This document shows, one piece after another, positions 33,650 to 47,052 of a DNA stretch of 64,000 nucleotides. The notes under the pieces were generated by a model, which saw only the letters and a list, made by a program, of their open reading frames with translations, did no database searches and was not told the origin of the DNA. This stretch comes from Nectonema munidae (lineage: Eukaryota; Nematomorpha; Nectonematoida; Nectonematidae). The stretch is from positions 1,116,001-1,180,000 of the forward strand of contig JAUIRK010001034.1 in assembly GCA_030549495.1 (NCBI GenBank). The letters are read 5' to 3'. The number at the start of each line of letters is the position of its first letter. Position 1 is the stretch's first letter. The position numbers and the translations under genes are program-made.

Positions 33650-34700
33650 TATCTTTACTAAAAATGATAGGAATATACGAAAATGGACATCAGAAAATTT
33701 TACATGCTTGTCTATTTTGCTTTGCAGAAATTGCTCATTTCTTTCTATAGTATCGCTTTGATACTTTGCCTTTGGAAAGCCACCTCATGTTTGAGCACAG
33801 CCAAAGTTTTTCAAATTTGCAATTTTTTTTTGCATAATTCTCAAAACAAACAAAAGTTGAAGGCTTGCTTTTATTAGATACGTTGTTTTAATATCTTCAT
33901 TGAGAACATTTTTCAACTCATTAGGTATGGTTTTCATTATTAAGGCTTGGCGATGAATATCTCACTTGGTACCAATTAGATCTGGAGATGTTTGCTTCAT
34001 CAGAGTTTAAAAACTAGAACAACAAGAAATTGCTAGAGAACGGCCATTAAACACTCCAAGTGGATGCTCTGTCTTAATAACTTGTGCTGTAAAAATTGCC
34101 CACCTTGTCAAATATTTCTCTTGAAGTGGTTCTACCGCTAAAAGTTTCACAAAATAAAAAATTATCTATCAAGTGCTTGTCATATACATATTGTACGTAA
34201 ACGCAAGGCATCTCATCGGACATCTCTCTTATTAGCCTTCTAACGGTATCTTTTGACTAGAAGATATGCTTCACCTTTACAAGAGAACTTCTTAGCATAT
34301 TCAATATGAAACTTATTTACCTCGATTTGTGCTATCATTCACCTTGTCGTTTAAAATAGTCTTTTTAACCCATTAAGTACCATAGAAATCAGACGACATC
34401 TAAAAAACGCAGATGATTTATATTGAAAGTCATTGAAAAAAGCAGACGAAGATGAAATTACTTATGTTCCAAAATGGGAGGATTGGGACTTAATGGGTTA
34501 ATTACTGAACTCGAGTGTTTCATTTCCGAGTGTTTTTTTAACTTGCTAGGCTTTAGATAAGTGGATGTTAACAGTTCTGAACACAAAAGATACCTCGCTT
34601 CTTCTTCGCCACCAGATATTTATGCAGTAAAACCAAATTTTAAGTATGAGTCGTCATATTTCATTTTTTAAACCTTTAAGAAAAATTCCCATTTACATCT
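33650..34700 (-). pseudogene. hAT transposase remnant of ZBED/SCAND3-like type
   Basis: Minus strand. 34670-34510 reads YDDSYLKFGFTA, YLLCSELL and KPSKLKKHSEMKH, a BED-type zinc finger as at the N-terminus of this hAT group. After a TTAA MITE, 34330 downwards gives EVNKFHIEYAKKF and, further on, PDLIGTK with IHRQALIMKTIPNEL (about 33995-33920), VLNEDIKTTYLIKASLQ, and CSNMRWLSKGKVSKR near 33780. HR-AL and VRWLS-G are conserved marks of these transposases. Many stops and shifts make it non-functional. It differs from the hAT remnants at 46.3, 47.1 and 60 kb. Confidence 0.8.
34369..34497. mobile_element. piggyBac-class MITE, 129 bp, flanked by TTAA
   Basis: TTAA at 34365-34368 and 34498-34501 brackets a segment with ends cccattaag and cttaatggg. 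It is the inverted counterpart of 17455-17585; both contain the blocks ttccaaaatgggag/tattttggaac and gcagacgaagatgaaatta. It is inserted in the hAT remnant, between its zinc finger and its central part. Confidence 0.88.
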
Positions 34701-34704
34701 ATAA

Positions 34705-36480
34705 AATTATATCTGAAAAGCAATAAATAAGTAAAAATAGTTTAACTCAATTCAAAGACTAAATTATGTATTCTTCTAAATGTGACTTATTTTCAAAAAT
34801 CGCAAATGACCCATTATGGATGTACTATGTTGCGCAAAACGATACATATAAGGTATATAGACTTGACAAAAGAATTTTTTCTGCAGTTATGGTTGGAATG
34901 AGAGCTTACAGTGGTCGGGTTGTCGTTTATTGGACAAAAATTCTTATATGATAAAATTTTAAAATTATAAAAAAAATGTGCTGAATTTGTGCATTTCTTC
35001 TTAATTTCAAAACCTGGGTTCGAATCTGCCCAAAGAATCGATATTTTAAAAAATATTCTGTGTTGAGTTAAGAATCTAGAATGTTTGATTATGTAAAACT
35101 GTATTAATGTTAGCTGGACATAACTTGATTGGCCTTAATTGAGAAGTGACATAAAAGTATTCATAGTTAAGATAATTTATATTGTAATTGTGCAAAAATG
35201 CTGTGATATTCAAAAACTGCAGTTACATCTACTTTAGCTTTTTATATTTGATTCCTACGTTCGATTAAATCCTTTCAAATGAAGGTATAAAAAATCACAT
35301 TCAAATTTATCAATTTTTTTAAGAAAAAAAATCATAATAATTTTAGTTTCAATATCAAAATAAAAGTCCTTTAGTCAAAAAATGATATTTTCAGAAAAAA
35401 TTCCATAAAAGTTTGCTTTTTTTTGCTTGACGTTCTGACGCAAGATTTGCTCGAAGTCTTCTTGATTGCGTGCCAGTTCATTGCTTTTAGGTATTCTTTT
35501 TAAGCTGGGTTGCCAGATTTAATGACTGAGAACATCTTTGATTGAACATTCTGGTTCCTTAGGCTCAGTGCAAAGTTTCGAATTTTCTTGTATTTTCACT
35601 ACCAAAACATTCATCACTGAGTTATTCAGTGGCCTGTAAATCAGCGTTGATTAAGGAAAACTGTTTGCCTGTCATAGGATCATTATTGCCAAGACGCTCA
35701 GAGGTTGCTTTTATTAGCTCAAGTCGAATATCATTTTTAGGATTGTTGACACTGTCAAAAGCACCAAAAGGACATCTAGCAAAGCCAGAATTTACATTTG
35801 AGGGAGTGACATTTTTCACAGCATCAGCTATACATTCTATGTCATTTTCCAGTCAGACACGACACTTGCATCAAGATTGCGCTACTTTCACCTTTTTTTT
35901 GTTTTTTTTTTGTTTAAGTCTTTAGTGTAGCGAATAACTTGTTCCTTCATCAAAGACCCATTAATTGAAACGACTTTAAAAAATCCACTTTTACGGCTAC
36001 AAAATGCATTTTCTTCTTATTTATCCAAGATAGCTTGCTTTCATTTTGTAGTGTTTTGGACTTATATTCGTCCAACACAAAACATTTCTGCCAATTGGCG
36101 CGTACTCATCTCTAATATTCAAAATATTGACCTTTTGTTAAAGTTAAAGTTCATTTTTTTCGCTTGCCATGTTTCAGATAGAATGTGATACAAAATTGAA
36201 AGTGATGATGATTATGAGACGTGCAATGTTAGTAAAAAAGTGGAAGATATTCTGATTTTATAGTGACGATAAACGTTAGCCTTCTCTTTTACCGCTTTTC
36301 GTTAGTGAACCCGAGCTATGTGAAGCTAACATTTATCTTGTATTTGACCGTGATTGGTCACATCATCCGAACAGTGGGACAAAGCCGTTGGCCTTAAAGC
36401 GGAAAAAAGTAGTGACAGTAGTATACGATTTGCGTATTACGTGATTGAGTGAGACTCATTTGGGTTCAGATAGATAGACT
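34705..36480. other. No gene recognised
   Basis: AT-rich sequence. Overlapping open frames at about 35620-35925 on both strands have no motif I recognise; the minus-strand one (ending LINADLQATE) is the more protein-like, but it has no context. Confidence 0.4.
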
Positions 36481-36484
36481 ATAA

Positions 36485-36658
36485 GGGGTCGTTCACAATT
36501 GACGTCAACTAAAACGGGGGGGGGGGGGGGTATCCAAAGTTGACAAAAGTCGATTTTGTTAAGTGATGATATATCTAAAAGTTGACATGAGGGGGGGGGG
36601 GGGGGGGGAGGGGGTTGAAATTTATCAAAAAAGGTTGACGTCAATTGTGAACGACCCC
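36485..36658. mobile_element. PIF/Harbinger-type MITE, 174 bp
   Basis: Inverted terminal repeats of about 25 bp, essentially perfect, start ggggtcgttcacaattgacg. taa is repeated directly outside both ends (36482-36484 and 36659-36661), which fits the 3 bp TWA target duplication of PIF/Harbinger elements. The interior contains two long G tracts (near 36517 and 36591). No coding capacity. Confidence 0.85.
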
Positions 36659-36772
36659 TAACAGGAGCTATGGCCGTGTCTTGGCGGTATGAAAGAGTTT
36701 TACGGTATTTTGAATTACAAGTATGATGTAGTAGTACATAATGTTAGATCGAATGTGTAAAAATATTTTCAT

Positions 36773-36903
36773 GGGGTGTTTTCATCGAGAAGGTACAATT
36801 GCGCCGCCTGTATCGAAATATAAGGAAGGTAGGCTTGATGGGGGATCGAACCCAAGACCTTAAGTTATCGAATTCAGCATCTAACCAACCCCACTCACGC
36901 ACC
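36773..36903 (-). mobile_element. tRNA-derived SINE, copy 1
   Basis: Read on the minus strand, tggttagatgc matches an RNA polymerase III A box and ggttcgatccc matches a B box, spaced about 32 bases apart, as in tRNA-derived SINEs. A body of about 60 bases (caagcctacc, gcggcgcaa, ccttctcgatgaaaacaccc) follows. The copy at 49053-49185 shares this whole layout. It is a SINE and not a tRNA gene because the tRNA stems are not complete and the body is attached. Confidence 0.8.
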
Positions 36904-36909
36904 CTAGCA

Positions 36910-39900
36910 CAGCGTATGCAAAAGCACGTAAGCTAATCTGTAGACTATAAATTTACTTTTATTGTCACTGAAAGTAACAGGTCAATCTTTTCTTCTTTCA
37001 TGATTTTCATTAGAGATCTTGTTTCAAATTGAATATTATTCGCTTTAACGAATAAAACCATGACACTAAAAACGTTGGGTTCCATCGATAATTATGTAGC
37101 TTTGAAGTAGCAGAAACAAGTATGTGATGAATTTTTGAAAACGAAGTTTGAAATTTGTGAAAATGAAGTTTTTACAGATAAATAAATTTATAAAAACTAT
37201 TTTTTTGATGCTTAAAATTATTATTCGATTATAGTACCAAATTTGCTCCGTACCAATTTCAATTGGCTTAGTACCATTTTGAATGTGCCTAGTGCCAATT
37301 TGAAGTTTAATAGGTGTAAATGCTTCCCTACTTCTAGCTCCTTAAAGGTTATGTATATATTTATGCTCATTTTTTTCTGAAATACCTGTAAATTTTCTAC
37401 GTGAAAGACTAAACAAAATCTTGTTCATTTTAAGTATCTAGTATCCTTGTATCGAACACACATACACAAAGATGGTGGTTCAAGGAAAAAGATAAATCCA
37501 GTATATGCTTGCATGCAGTATTAGAAATTGCATACCATCCTCCTATCAGTGATACTGGCTGACATTGTATCTGTAATGTAGATGATGTTTATTTTTCATA
37601 CTTGATCCTCAATGCTGCTACTCTTTCAATTTTTTTTCATTAGCTTGTATCATTTGTCAAAATATTAATTGATAAAATGGGAAATCTTAGTTTGTAATTA
37701 GAAGTTAATCCTGATCACGATTAAACGACTAAACTTCTTTCAATTCAAGAATAGGCACCTAGGTTTTGTAGATAATTTGGCAGTATTAGTTGCTTTGTAG
37801 CAATAGTTTACAGATCTATTACTGCTGAATCTCTCCCACTGATTTTGTTTCAAAATGCTTGAGAGTTTTTTCAAAGAAAAAATGTGATAAGTATTAGAGA
37901 AAATTTTGAGCTTAAATTTTATAATTTAATTGTAACCAATTTAAAGTTTATAAAAAAAAGTTATATTAAAAATTTTTAATTGAAGATATGGTGATTAGTT
38001 TGTAAGTTTGGGGCATTTTAACCGAATACATGGCTAATCCGACACCCTCTAATTCCCTATGTTACCGTATTAGTGAGAGTCAATCTGTAGCTAAATTGTT
38101 TTGAAGTTATTAGGTCAAGCCATTTTTACGAAACGGCACTAAATTCACCCAATAAATGCTTATAATTTTCTTAGTAACGTAATGTAATAGCATTTTGAGA
38201 TCAAATCAAACTTCCTATTTTCTTTATTGATACGCTAACATGATTGAAAAGATTCACTTGTGAAATAGGGGAGGCAGAGAAAACGAACAATTCAGAAAAC
38301 AAATGATAAGTTTATGTAAAACAAAAATTCAGGTTTACGCATCTTTAGTTAAAGCAAAAGCTACTAACTAATTTAATGTTGAAATGTAGTGAAAAGGAGT
38401 GCGATTCGACTCCCAGTAGAGGCGAACTTTTCTCTACTGTAAAGTACTTTAATTTAGCGAGAAATAAATTTGACGAATTGTGGTTCAAAAATAAATTTGG
38501 AATATACCTTTTTAAAATTTTAGATATTTAGCCTAAAAAGACTTTAATGCCATTTCATGCTGAATGGGGGTGTTGTCAGCATTTGATTGGATAATGGACA
38601 TCCAAACACAAAAATTTTTTGCTGCAAATTTGGAAAAGCATAAGCACACTCAATGTTGTTAAAAACAAAGAAAATTGTTCGATTCGATTTTTGAAATCTA
38701 TTTTGATTTTTCCTCAAAAATTTACATAGAAAAAGGCAAACTTAGGAATTTGAGTTCGCGATTTTTGTGTTCACAAAATGAAGTTATTTGCGAAAATTCT
38801 TACTGTAGAGTATTTTATGAATCCTGAAAATGAGAAGACACGTCTTTTTAATTAATAAAATTAAATAAATGGCCCAAATTGAAAAAAGCTTAATTTTTTT
38901 TACTAAAAACTTTTTTTTATTAATTGCAATTCGGTTCTAAGTTCCAACAAAGAGTGATGCATGCACTAAAGATGTGGAAATGCTGGTGAAAGGCGAGCTT
39001 TTTTACTGCAACTTCATTCAACTCACTGTCTTCAAAGGAAAAGGAGGATTTGAGCAGTAAACGCTTGTTCGCATTTCAATGAGGGAGTTGATGAAAAGTG
39101 AGATTTGCTGAAACCAGTTTCGCAGAACGCTCTTTGCCGTAGGCAGTGTCATCGTATGAAACTATTATTAATGCCTTCGCTTCTGTCTTAAGATGATTAT
39201 TGCCTTGCTTGCTCCTCATCACGAACATGATTTGCTTCACACTCATCGTCATTAGTAGCAATAATATTCACCATCATCATACAGTCATTACAATTTAACT
39301 TTTCCAAAAGACAGGACGGAAAAATTACTTTGAGAAATGTTTGCCTTGAAAAAGAATCGCTTAGGAAATGCTAGTTAGTTACTTGGCCTGTTAATTAGTA
39401 ACTTGATTAACTAGTTAGTTTACTCTCTCCCAAGCTTTGGCCACATGGCACCAATATACACCAACAGAAAATGTCAAACATTAAGCCAATACATGCAAAC
39501 TTATTTACAATAAATAGTAGTACAAAAATATCTTGAAATAAAAAAACCTTTAAAATAGAATTTTTTTTAAAAAGACCATTCGCCCGTAATAATGACGTAA
39601 TAATGAGACATCCTAACTATAATTGTACTTGGTTTATCATTATTGAATATAACACTAATAGTATTACATGCTAATTTGTGTGCGTATCTCGATATTGTCT
39701 TCGCTGAAGTCTTTCTGTTTTTATTAAAAAAAAGCTGATAGAAATAGCAGAAAGTCTTTATTCAAAATTTCTTAAAAGATATATAAATGGTCATCAACAG
39801 ATTTTAACTAGCAACTTGAGGAGGAAGGTGACGAGTTGCTGGCATTCGAGAAAAGTCTGTACTTTACGAGGGAGATGAGTGTATGTAAAGTGGTATGAAT

Positions 39901-42900
39901 ATATTACTTATATGATGTACGGACATGCGTATAAAGATATATATAAATGATATCTTATATACATGTACTGTTTCATATATAACAGCGTTGGTGACCACAG
40001 TGATAGAAAAGTTATTTTTTAAGAAATTTTGGATAAACACTTTTTTACTATTTCTATTAACTTTTTTTTATATATTCTACCTCTTTTCAATGACTCGCCG
40101 CCACTTCACCAAGGATATTTTTTTTTCACCATTATGAGATATTTTCGTATTTGAGAAAAAAACCTTGCCAAATATTTGTCAAGAGGTAAGTTAGTTAAAT
40201 CTTGTTGAAGATACAACACCTACCAAGAATTCTATTCCCCAAAGGTTTACAAAAGATCTTTTTTAGAGTCATGGTATAAAGCCTTCACTTGGTTAGAGTA
40301 TAGCATATCTCTCGATAAGGATTTTTGTTATGCAGCAGTTGTTTCAGTACTAGAACCCCCAAATCTAAAAGGGTATTTATGACTATTGGTTTCAATAACT
40401 GGTGGGAAGCAATAATGTGGGATATAGGCTTTATTACATGTGATGAGTATTGATCACTGTCTCTCCATGTCCTAATGCGAAAGACTAAAACAAAAAATCT
40501 GGCATAACCTGTTCTACTCATTCAATTTTAGATCGTGTTTGCCACACTTGGACAAAAATTCTTTTAAATTTTTCAAAATTGTAAAAAAGAAAATGGCCCC
40601 TCCCCTCGAAAATGTTGAGGATGTTCGTCCCTCGTTTAAAACTGAAATTGAAAACGAAATGTTATTTTTATAAGTGCGTTGATTCATGAACTCTTCTCGA
40701 AGTTGGTGTAAATTACGCAAAACGATTTTCCAAGGTTATTGAGCTCCATGGAATTAAATGAGACTTTTAAATATATTGATGAAAATCTTTTTTAAAACTC
40801 TTTGAAGACCCGAATTTTGAAGACTAAAATCATCTACCTTTTTTTGCAATGAAATTTCATATATTTAGCGCAAACTAGTTTGATTTCTTGAGACACTGGT
40901 GGTCAACGCGTTAACGGCAATAAATGGCAAATAATTTTTGAAATTCCTACTCTAAGAACATTTGTTAAGGTATTATATATTTGAATGTACAAATTTTAAA
41001 TTGCAAAATGAATCAACTTTTCATTGTTGGAAACCGATAAAATATGTTCTGAATGTGAACAATGAAATTGCTAGAACTTCAAGACATTCCAAGTATAAAC
41101 CAAAAAGTTATTGACATGTGAAAAATGCACCTTAGTTGCTAGATGTTCTAAAATTCGTGTAAATTGGCAAAATAATTGTACTTTTGAATTGAAACAATTT
41201 TTATAGCCATTAAAATATTCTCATCTATAACTCGTATATCCAAAGAATAAATTAAAAATTTTAATCTATAGTTAGCATAATGCACACTTTGCAAGTGGTT
41301 CTAGTTATAATTAACTTTATTCATAATCCATACACACATTCAACAAGAACATTTTTGAAAAACAGAATTTTTTAATTTTCATTCAATATAGTTCGTATAT
41401 TCGGATTGCAGCATAACGCCACAAACACGAATACATGTAGTATAACATGCGTGAAAACTTGAAACATTTTTATTTGGCAAAATGGGCAATTCACTCAACC
41501 AAACATTATGCATAATAATAATAATAATAATAATAATAATATGAAAACGTTTGGGAAGCAGTGCATTGCAATGCCATCATCACTAATTTCGGGTCCACAC
41601 CCTAACTCTACCACGCGGTGCGAAATCTAGAATTCAAAAAATTGCTTCCTTATCGAAAATACTATTTATTTCTATTAAATTAAAATAATATAAAATTAAT
41701 CGTCTAAACATTACTAACTAACTGAATAACTAGTTAAGACACTTATACATGATTTGTATGACGGAATAATGTGACAATCTTCCGTGGAAAATAAGTGTCT
41801 AAGGAAAAAGTAAAAATATTTGCAACATTTTTATGAATGGATTTGTTTTCTAACGCTACCCCTTCTTTTCAATGTTAAAATAACATTTACAACTTTTCCT
41901 TGGATTTCAATGCCTTGATCCACTTTCTTTCTTTTTTCGTCAAGTTCGCCATGTCAAGTCCTTTTACTTTATGCCTCTCCTACGGATGCCAACAACTTTT
42001 AACTGTTTTCACCATATCAAATATCATTTCATATGTTGACTTTATTTGCAAACTATGTCACTTTGATTGATGTTAGATTGCGATAAAATCGACTAACAAT
42101 CCCTCTTTGTTTCTGCCTCTATTATCAACACCCTTTTTGATGAAAGATTTATCTGATTCACCCTTTGAATAACAACTACAACATTGTGGCTTCCACATAC
42201 ACAAATGCACATCCTACGCCTCCTATGCTTCTTTAAGTAAAAGGGCTTCTTTCTATTGTGATTTAAGCATTAAAATAAACTTTGATAGAAGCCTTCTTTG
42301 TTTTCCCTATTCCTATTTATCTTTTCGTGCCGCCGCTGCAGAACAATGCATCGCCAGTATTAAAAGAGTGAATTACTTCATGAAAGCCAATCACACTTCA
42401 TCCTCTCAAAGTTGATATTTTGAGAATCGATTGAACAGTCAGTCGTGTTGCAATCTAAACTTCCTTTTATACATCAAATAAAAAGTAGTCGCAAAGTGTA
42501 TCCTCAATTTATCACTCAAAAATAGCATTATTTTTTATATAAAATTATATTGATATGTAAAGAGTTGAAAATATTGTGGATATCAAAATAACATAAACGA
42601 AGATAAAGGCTAATTGGACTGTAAATTAATTTTGAAGATAAAATATAAATTAAGCCTAAAATGTTAAAATTAAAATTTGCCGAGAAAAAGAAGGGATTTA
42701 AATATTTATAGAAGTTGGATTTAAACGGTTTTAATATTAGATCATCCAGAATTCATCAAAATGAGCTTAGGACAGTCTAAAAACCTGGACACAATGGAAT
42801 TTCGAAAAGTTTATGCCCTATTATCAAGGGTTAGGATACAGGAAAGTTCTATTTACAATGAGGAGGAAGAGAATCTAAATCAACAAAAATATTGTGAATT

Positions 42901-45900
42901 ATTAGAAGGTTTATACTTTGAAAAGATCACAGTCTTCATAGTCATAAAGAAGGGAAAATGAGTATTGAGAAGAGTGAATCGCTCCTGTGAGAACACACAA
43001 ATATTTCACAATGCCATAAAATGTTCTTTTCTTTTTTTGCTACGAAAACGGTGCGGTGTATGAAGGATAAATTAAGTTCTTCCAATGCCTTTTTTTTGTT
43101 TAGGGTCACCAATCCTCCCTATTTTATGATAGATAATAATTGATGTATCAAAAATGGACTCAAAGTTTTCTAATGAAAATTGTGACTTTTAATGCAGCGT
43201 TTTTTTAGTCGGAAGTCGTTGGAGTCCAAGGCCTAATCGGTATCTAATGAAATTTGGGAGTTGGAGTAAATTTTTTTGAGTATTAAAAAAAAATTTTTTT
43301 TTAATTAATTTAAATAAAGAAAAAATAGTTTACTTTTTGTAGGCATACGTTTTTTTGTGCTAAGTCTGAAGCAGAGTGTTGGTGCTAAATTTGCAAAGTA
43401 TATTTAGAATCGAGTCAGTGTCTGAATCCTATTTTTGTAAGTACTGGAGTCGGAATCGCTCTTTAAACTTGTCAAAATAACTTTTTGGAAGCGCAATCCT
43501 ACCTAAAAACATACAACGCATTGCAATAACTTTTTTTCAAGTGATTTCATTGCACATTTTCTTTATTTATAAAAGTAGCTCTATGTTCTGAGTGAGGCAA
43601 ACTTGCGATGCGATGCAAATCGGTTAAAAGACAGCGTGACACTTTTCTTGCCTTTTTCAATCCTTTAATTAAAATAGTCAACTCAAATTTTTCTCGAATG
43701 CTCTAATATAACAAGTTTAGCGTAATGCTAGGCCAATGTAACTCATCTCATCCCAGTAGCATTTCCTTTATCCTTGGGCCATTTTCATCATTACACCTCA
43801 CGCATGAATCTCAAAAAAGTCACCATGAATGATTAGTTTCGTAGTATTTGAACAAGTCCAGCTATTTTATATATTGCAGTATATACTTTCACTAAATTCA
43901 AAAGTATATAGTGGCAAGATATAAATTACATTTATTTAATTTTATACTTGTAAACATAACTCAAATAAATTAATGCTGTATAAAATTTAGTTTTTTTTGA
44001 AAGCTGTCAAAATATGATTTATAATTGACATTTTATATTTTTTATTATTTATAAATGAGTTTTTTGGTTCTAGAAGGATTCAGCATACACAGACAAATTA
44101 TATTGGACGATTAGAACTTGGGCACCTGAAGCATAGGCCCACGATATTTAGGACAACTCATACTAGATTTAATTATTCTTCTTAAAAGACCTTTTGAATC
44201 TTATTTTCTTGCCCGAAAATATCTTTCTTAAGATGTTTCATTAAATCTGTATTAAGCTTTCCAATAATATTTACTTAATAAAATTTTTTTAATAAAAATC
44301 GACAACAATCCCTCCTTTTATATCTTCTCGAAGATTTCATATTTAAAGCTTTCTAAGGAAAAAATTAAAAGAATTTGTCCTAGATATCAGTTGTCGTATG
44401 TATAAGATGTGCAAGTAGGAAGTATACAATATGCCTACACACACTTTTTACTAAAAAGAGAAGTATTTTGACATTTAACTCACTTTTCAACCTTATTCAC
44501 AACTTTGCTGAAAACGCAGTTGATAGATGAGCATACGGAGAAGGGAGTGCAGCTAAGAACCACTAGGTAGAGCTTGATTTCAAGATGCTTTTTCAAATTA
44601 ATGCATTACTTTGTATAAAAATATGCCTACTTGCCTAAATTAAATAATTTGAAAATGTCATATTCTTGTTTATGTGTTATCTTTTTTTCCTTTACTTGTT
44701 CCTCGAATACAAAGAACCGGCGTACTCAATTAGGTTAATTTTGATATTATTCATTTACTTAATACTTTGTACTTTAATATCAAATCCCTTTTGAAATAAT
44801 GGATTCAAGTAGATTCACCTTAAAAAAATATGGATTTTTAGCTAAAATACATCAAAATGTGGAATTTTTTACACAAAAAAACCTATTTCAACGCGATGAA
44901 CTGCGCAAGATAAAAAAAATCTCGGTTAAAATAAAGAATTCAAGAGGATTCAAAAAAATGCGGATTCAACTGAAAAACCGGATTCAACTAAAAAGTTATT
45001 TAAATCTTTTGTAAAGTAGAATACACATACATTTTGGGCATGGAAAGGAAACCAAGAGAGGCTTTTCTCTCAGAAGAAAGGATGACTTGGTCGAGACGCC
45101 TTGATTTATTTGTGTGGTGATCTTATGGATTTTGTTATCTTATAACTTCAAAGCACAAAGAAAATTAAAGCGCTTCTAATCAATCATTGATATCTGGAAT
45201 TTTCTGTTTCAACAAAGTAGACGAACAAGCACATCCCTTCACTTTCTTTTGACAAAATTGGTATGATCTATTTTTTGATTTGGAGTTAATTGTATATTTT
45301 GCATGCTTGAGAAACGTCCAGGTTAATTAAATGGCTTATTATTTGCCATTACCAATTTTCCCTTCTAATTGCAATCGTATATTGAGCAAAGTTCTGATCC
45401 ATACGATTAACCAATTACATCTAATTGCTAAATATGTGAAAAATATTTGGTTGAGCAACCACCATTTTCTTCTTTAATGAGTATCTTGCTACTCGATCCA
45501 ATCATTGAATATTGACAATGCTAATTTATTGTCAAATCATTGGCAGATATTAACGGTTCCTAGTGAAAATCTCCGAAAACCTGAAATAAGTTGATAAAAA
45601 CCTCTTTCCTTTTTTCCTCAATTTTTTTGACTCAATTGTGCATAGATTTTTGTTTGGTTTTGTCGAATCGCTGCAGTCATTTTTCTTGTCAAGTTCAGCA
45701 TTTTTGAACTAAAACATAAGAAGAAGAAAAAATGGATCATTGAATCAAATTAGCGGCCAGCTAACCCGATGTTTGTCAACTAAAACCAATTATAAATTTA
45801 AACACCCATTTTTTATGAAAACTAAAACCTAAATGAAGCCCAAGTAAATGCTGTTTACTGAAAAGGAAATTGAGTTTCTGCGCTATTGGAAGTGCCTTTA

Positions 45901-46110
45901 TCAAAATTTTGCAAAACTTCTCATCCTCCATAATCCATACATTTGAGTCCAATTGAAGAAGTAAGATATGTTAATCAAAAACATTTTGTCTAATTTACCG
46001 ATGATAAAAAAGGATGTGGTTTAGATTGCATCGTACAATAATGCAAATAATAAAATTTTAACGAACAGAATGTAAAGCTGGACTTCATGTGAAATGCTTC
46101 TTTATAGATA
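36910..46110. other. Long gene-poor stretch
   Basis: About 9 kb of AT-rich sequence in which no coding exon, RNA gene or transposase was recognised. Short open frames (for example 42761-42961) carry no motif. An (aat)n microsatellite lies at 41514-41541. The region could hold introns, untranslated exons or transposon remnants too decayed to read. Confidence 0.5.
41514..41541. repeat. (aat)n microsatellite
   Basis: About nine uninterrupted trinucleotides. Confidence 0.9.
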
Positions 46111-46119
46111 AGAATAGAA

Positions 46120-46193
46120 GGAAATTCATAATAATCCTTTAAAACTGTTATATAAAGGAAATTCATAATAATCCTTTAAAACTGTTATATAAA
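46120..46193. repeat. Perfect 37 bp tandem duplication
   Basis: 46120-46156 and 46157-46193 are identical copies beginning ggaaattcataataatcctt. No divergence is visible, so the duplication is recent or an assembly artefact. Confidence 0.95.
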
Positions 46194-46342
46194 TTGCTTA
46201 CTTCCATTTTACATTTTTTTTTATAATTTTTCTACATTCGTCCCGTCCCGTCGCACATTTTATTATTTTGCATCCGCCACTCCTCTGCAATAAATTAAAA
46301 TTTCTCTTCAACTTTCAAACCCTTCAATTTTAAGTGCTATCT

Positions 46343-46600
46343 CTAAAGCTGAGCTTGCAGAAATAAGGTAATGGCTATTCCAACAAGACTGAAGTTACGC
46401 TCGCTAACAACACTTGTTCCTATGATACATAAAACATTACGCGCAACAACACAACGTGTTGGAAAGCAGGAAGATTTTTCTTTCCACCATGTTAAAATGT
46501 TGGAAGAGTTTTCAATCAATAACTGTTGATATTCATGTAGTTTCATTTTCTTCTTCAAAGTTTTCAATTTGCTCTTCATTAATTCATCTACAAACGCAGA
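46343..46600 (-). pseudogene. hAT transposase C-terminal fragment
   Basis: Minus-strand 46579-46343 encodes ILTWWKEKSSCFPTRCVVAR and then VLCIIGTSVVSERNFSLVG. This is the hAT C-terminal dimerisation region, normally DPLxWWK-x-FP...YLCIPATSxxSERxFS. Only this end of the transposase is recognisable; the rest upstream was not found. No terminal repeats were linked to it. Confidence 0.85.
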
Positions 46601-47052
46601 AGGTTTATAGGTTCTATCTAACTCTATTTCAGGTAGAGGTTGGACTTGACCTAAAGATTTAAGTTACTTTGATGAAAGCTTCGAGTTGCACTTTATGCAA
46701 CCAGACATGAGCTATATGAATTTAAAATCTTATAAATTCTACCATTTTTTGAGAATTTATTCTGAAATACCCGGAATATTGAAACTACAGCCAGTTTTAA
46801 AAAAACCCCGCAAAGGAGTGGCCCATGCAGGCCTCTAATTAGCTTCTTTTTTTACATAAGATGCATCTCACAAAACAAACACGTTTTGAATATTTGGGCC
46901 ATTTTGACACCAAAAAAAATTGGCATATTTAGAGATATTTTGTAAGCAGAAAAAAGTCTATTGATTTTCAAGATAAATAAAAACCAATTATAAGGCACAA
47001 TGATTACAATAAAAATTTGTGATCTTGACAAATGAACTTTGAACATTAGAAG

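Noticed and set aside
36456-36644. Minus-strand open frame with proline runs
   Set aside because: The prolines come from G tracts inside the MITE; the frame is a by-product of the repeat.
36842-36890. A functional tRNA gene on the minus strand
   Set aside because: A and B boxes are present but acceptor and other stems do not pair properly and a SINE body is attached; a second copy has the same non-tRNA body.
42761-42961. 66-residue plus-strand frame starting MSLGQSKNLD
   Set aside because: It looks somewhat protein-like but has no recognisable motif, partner exon or conserved context.
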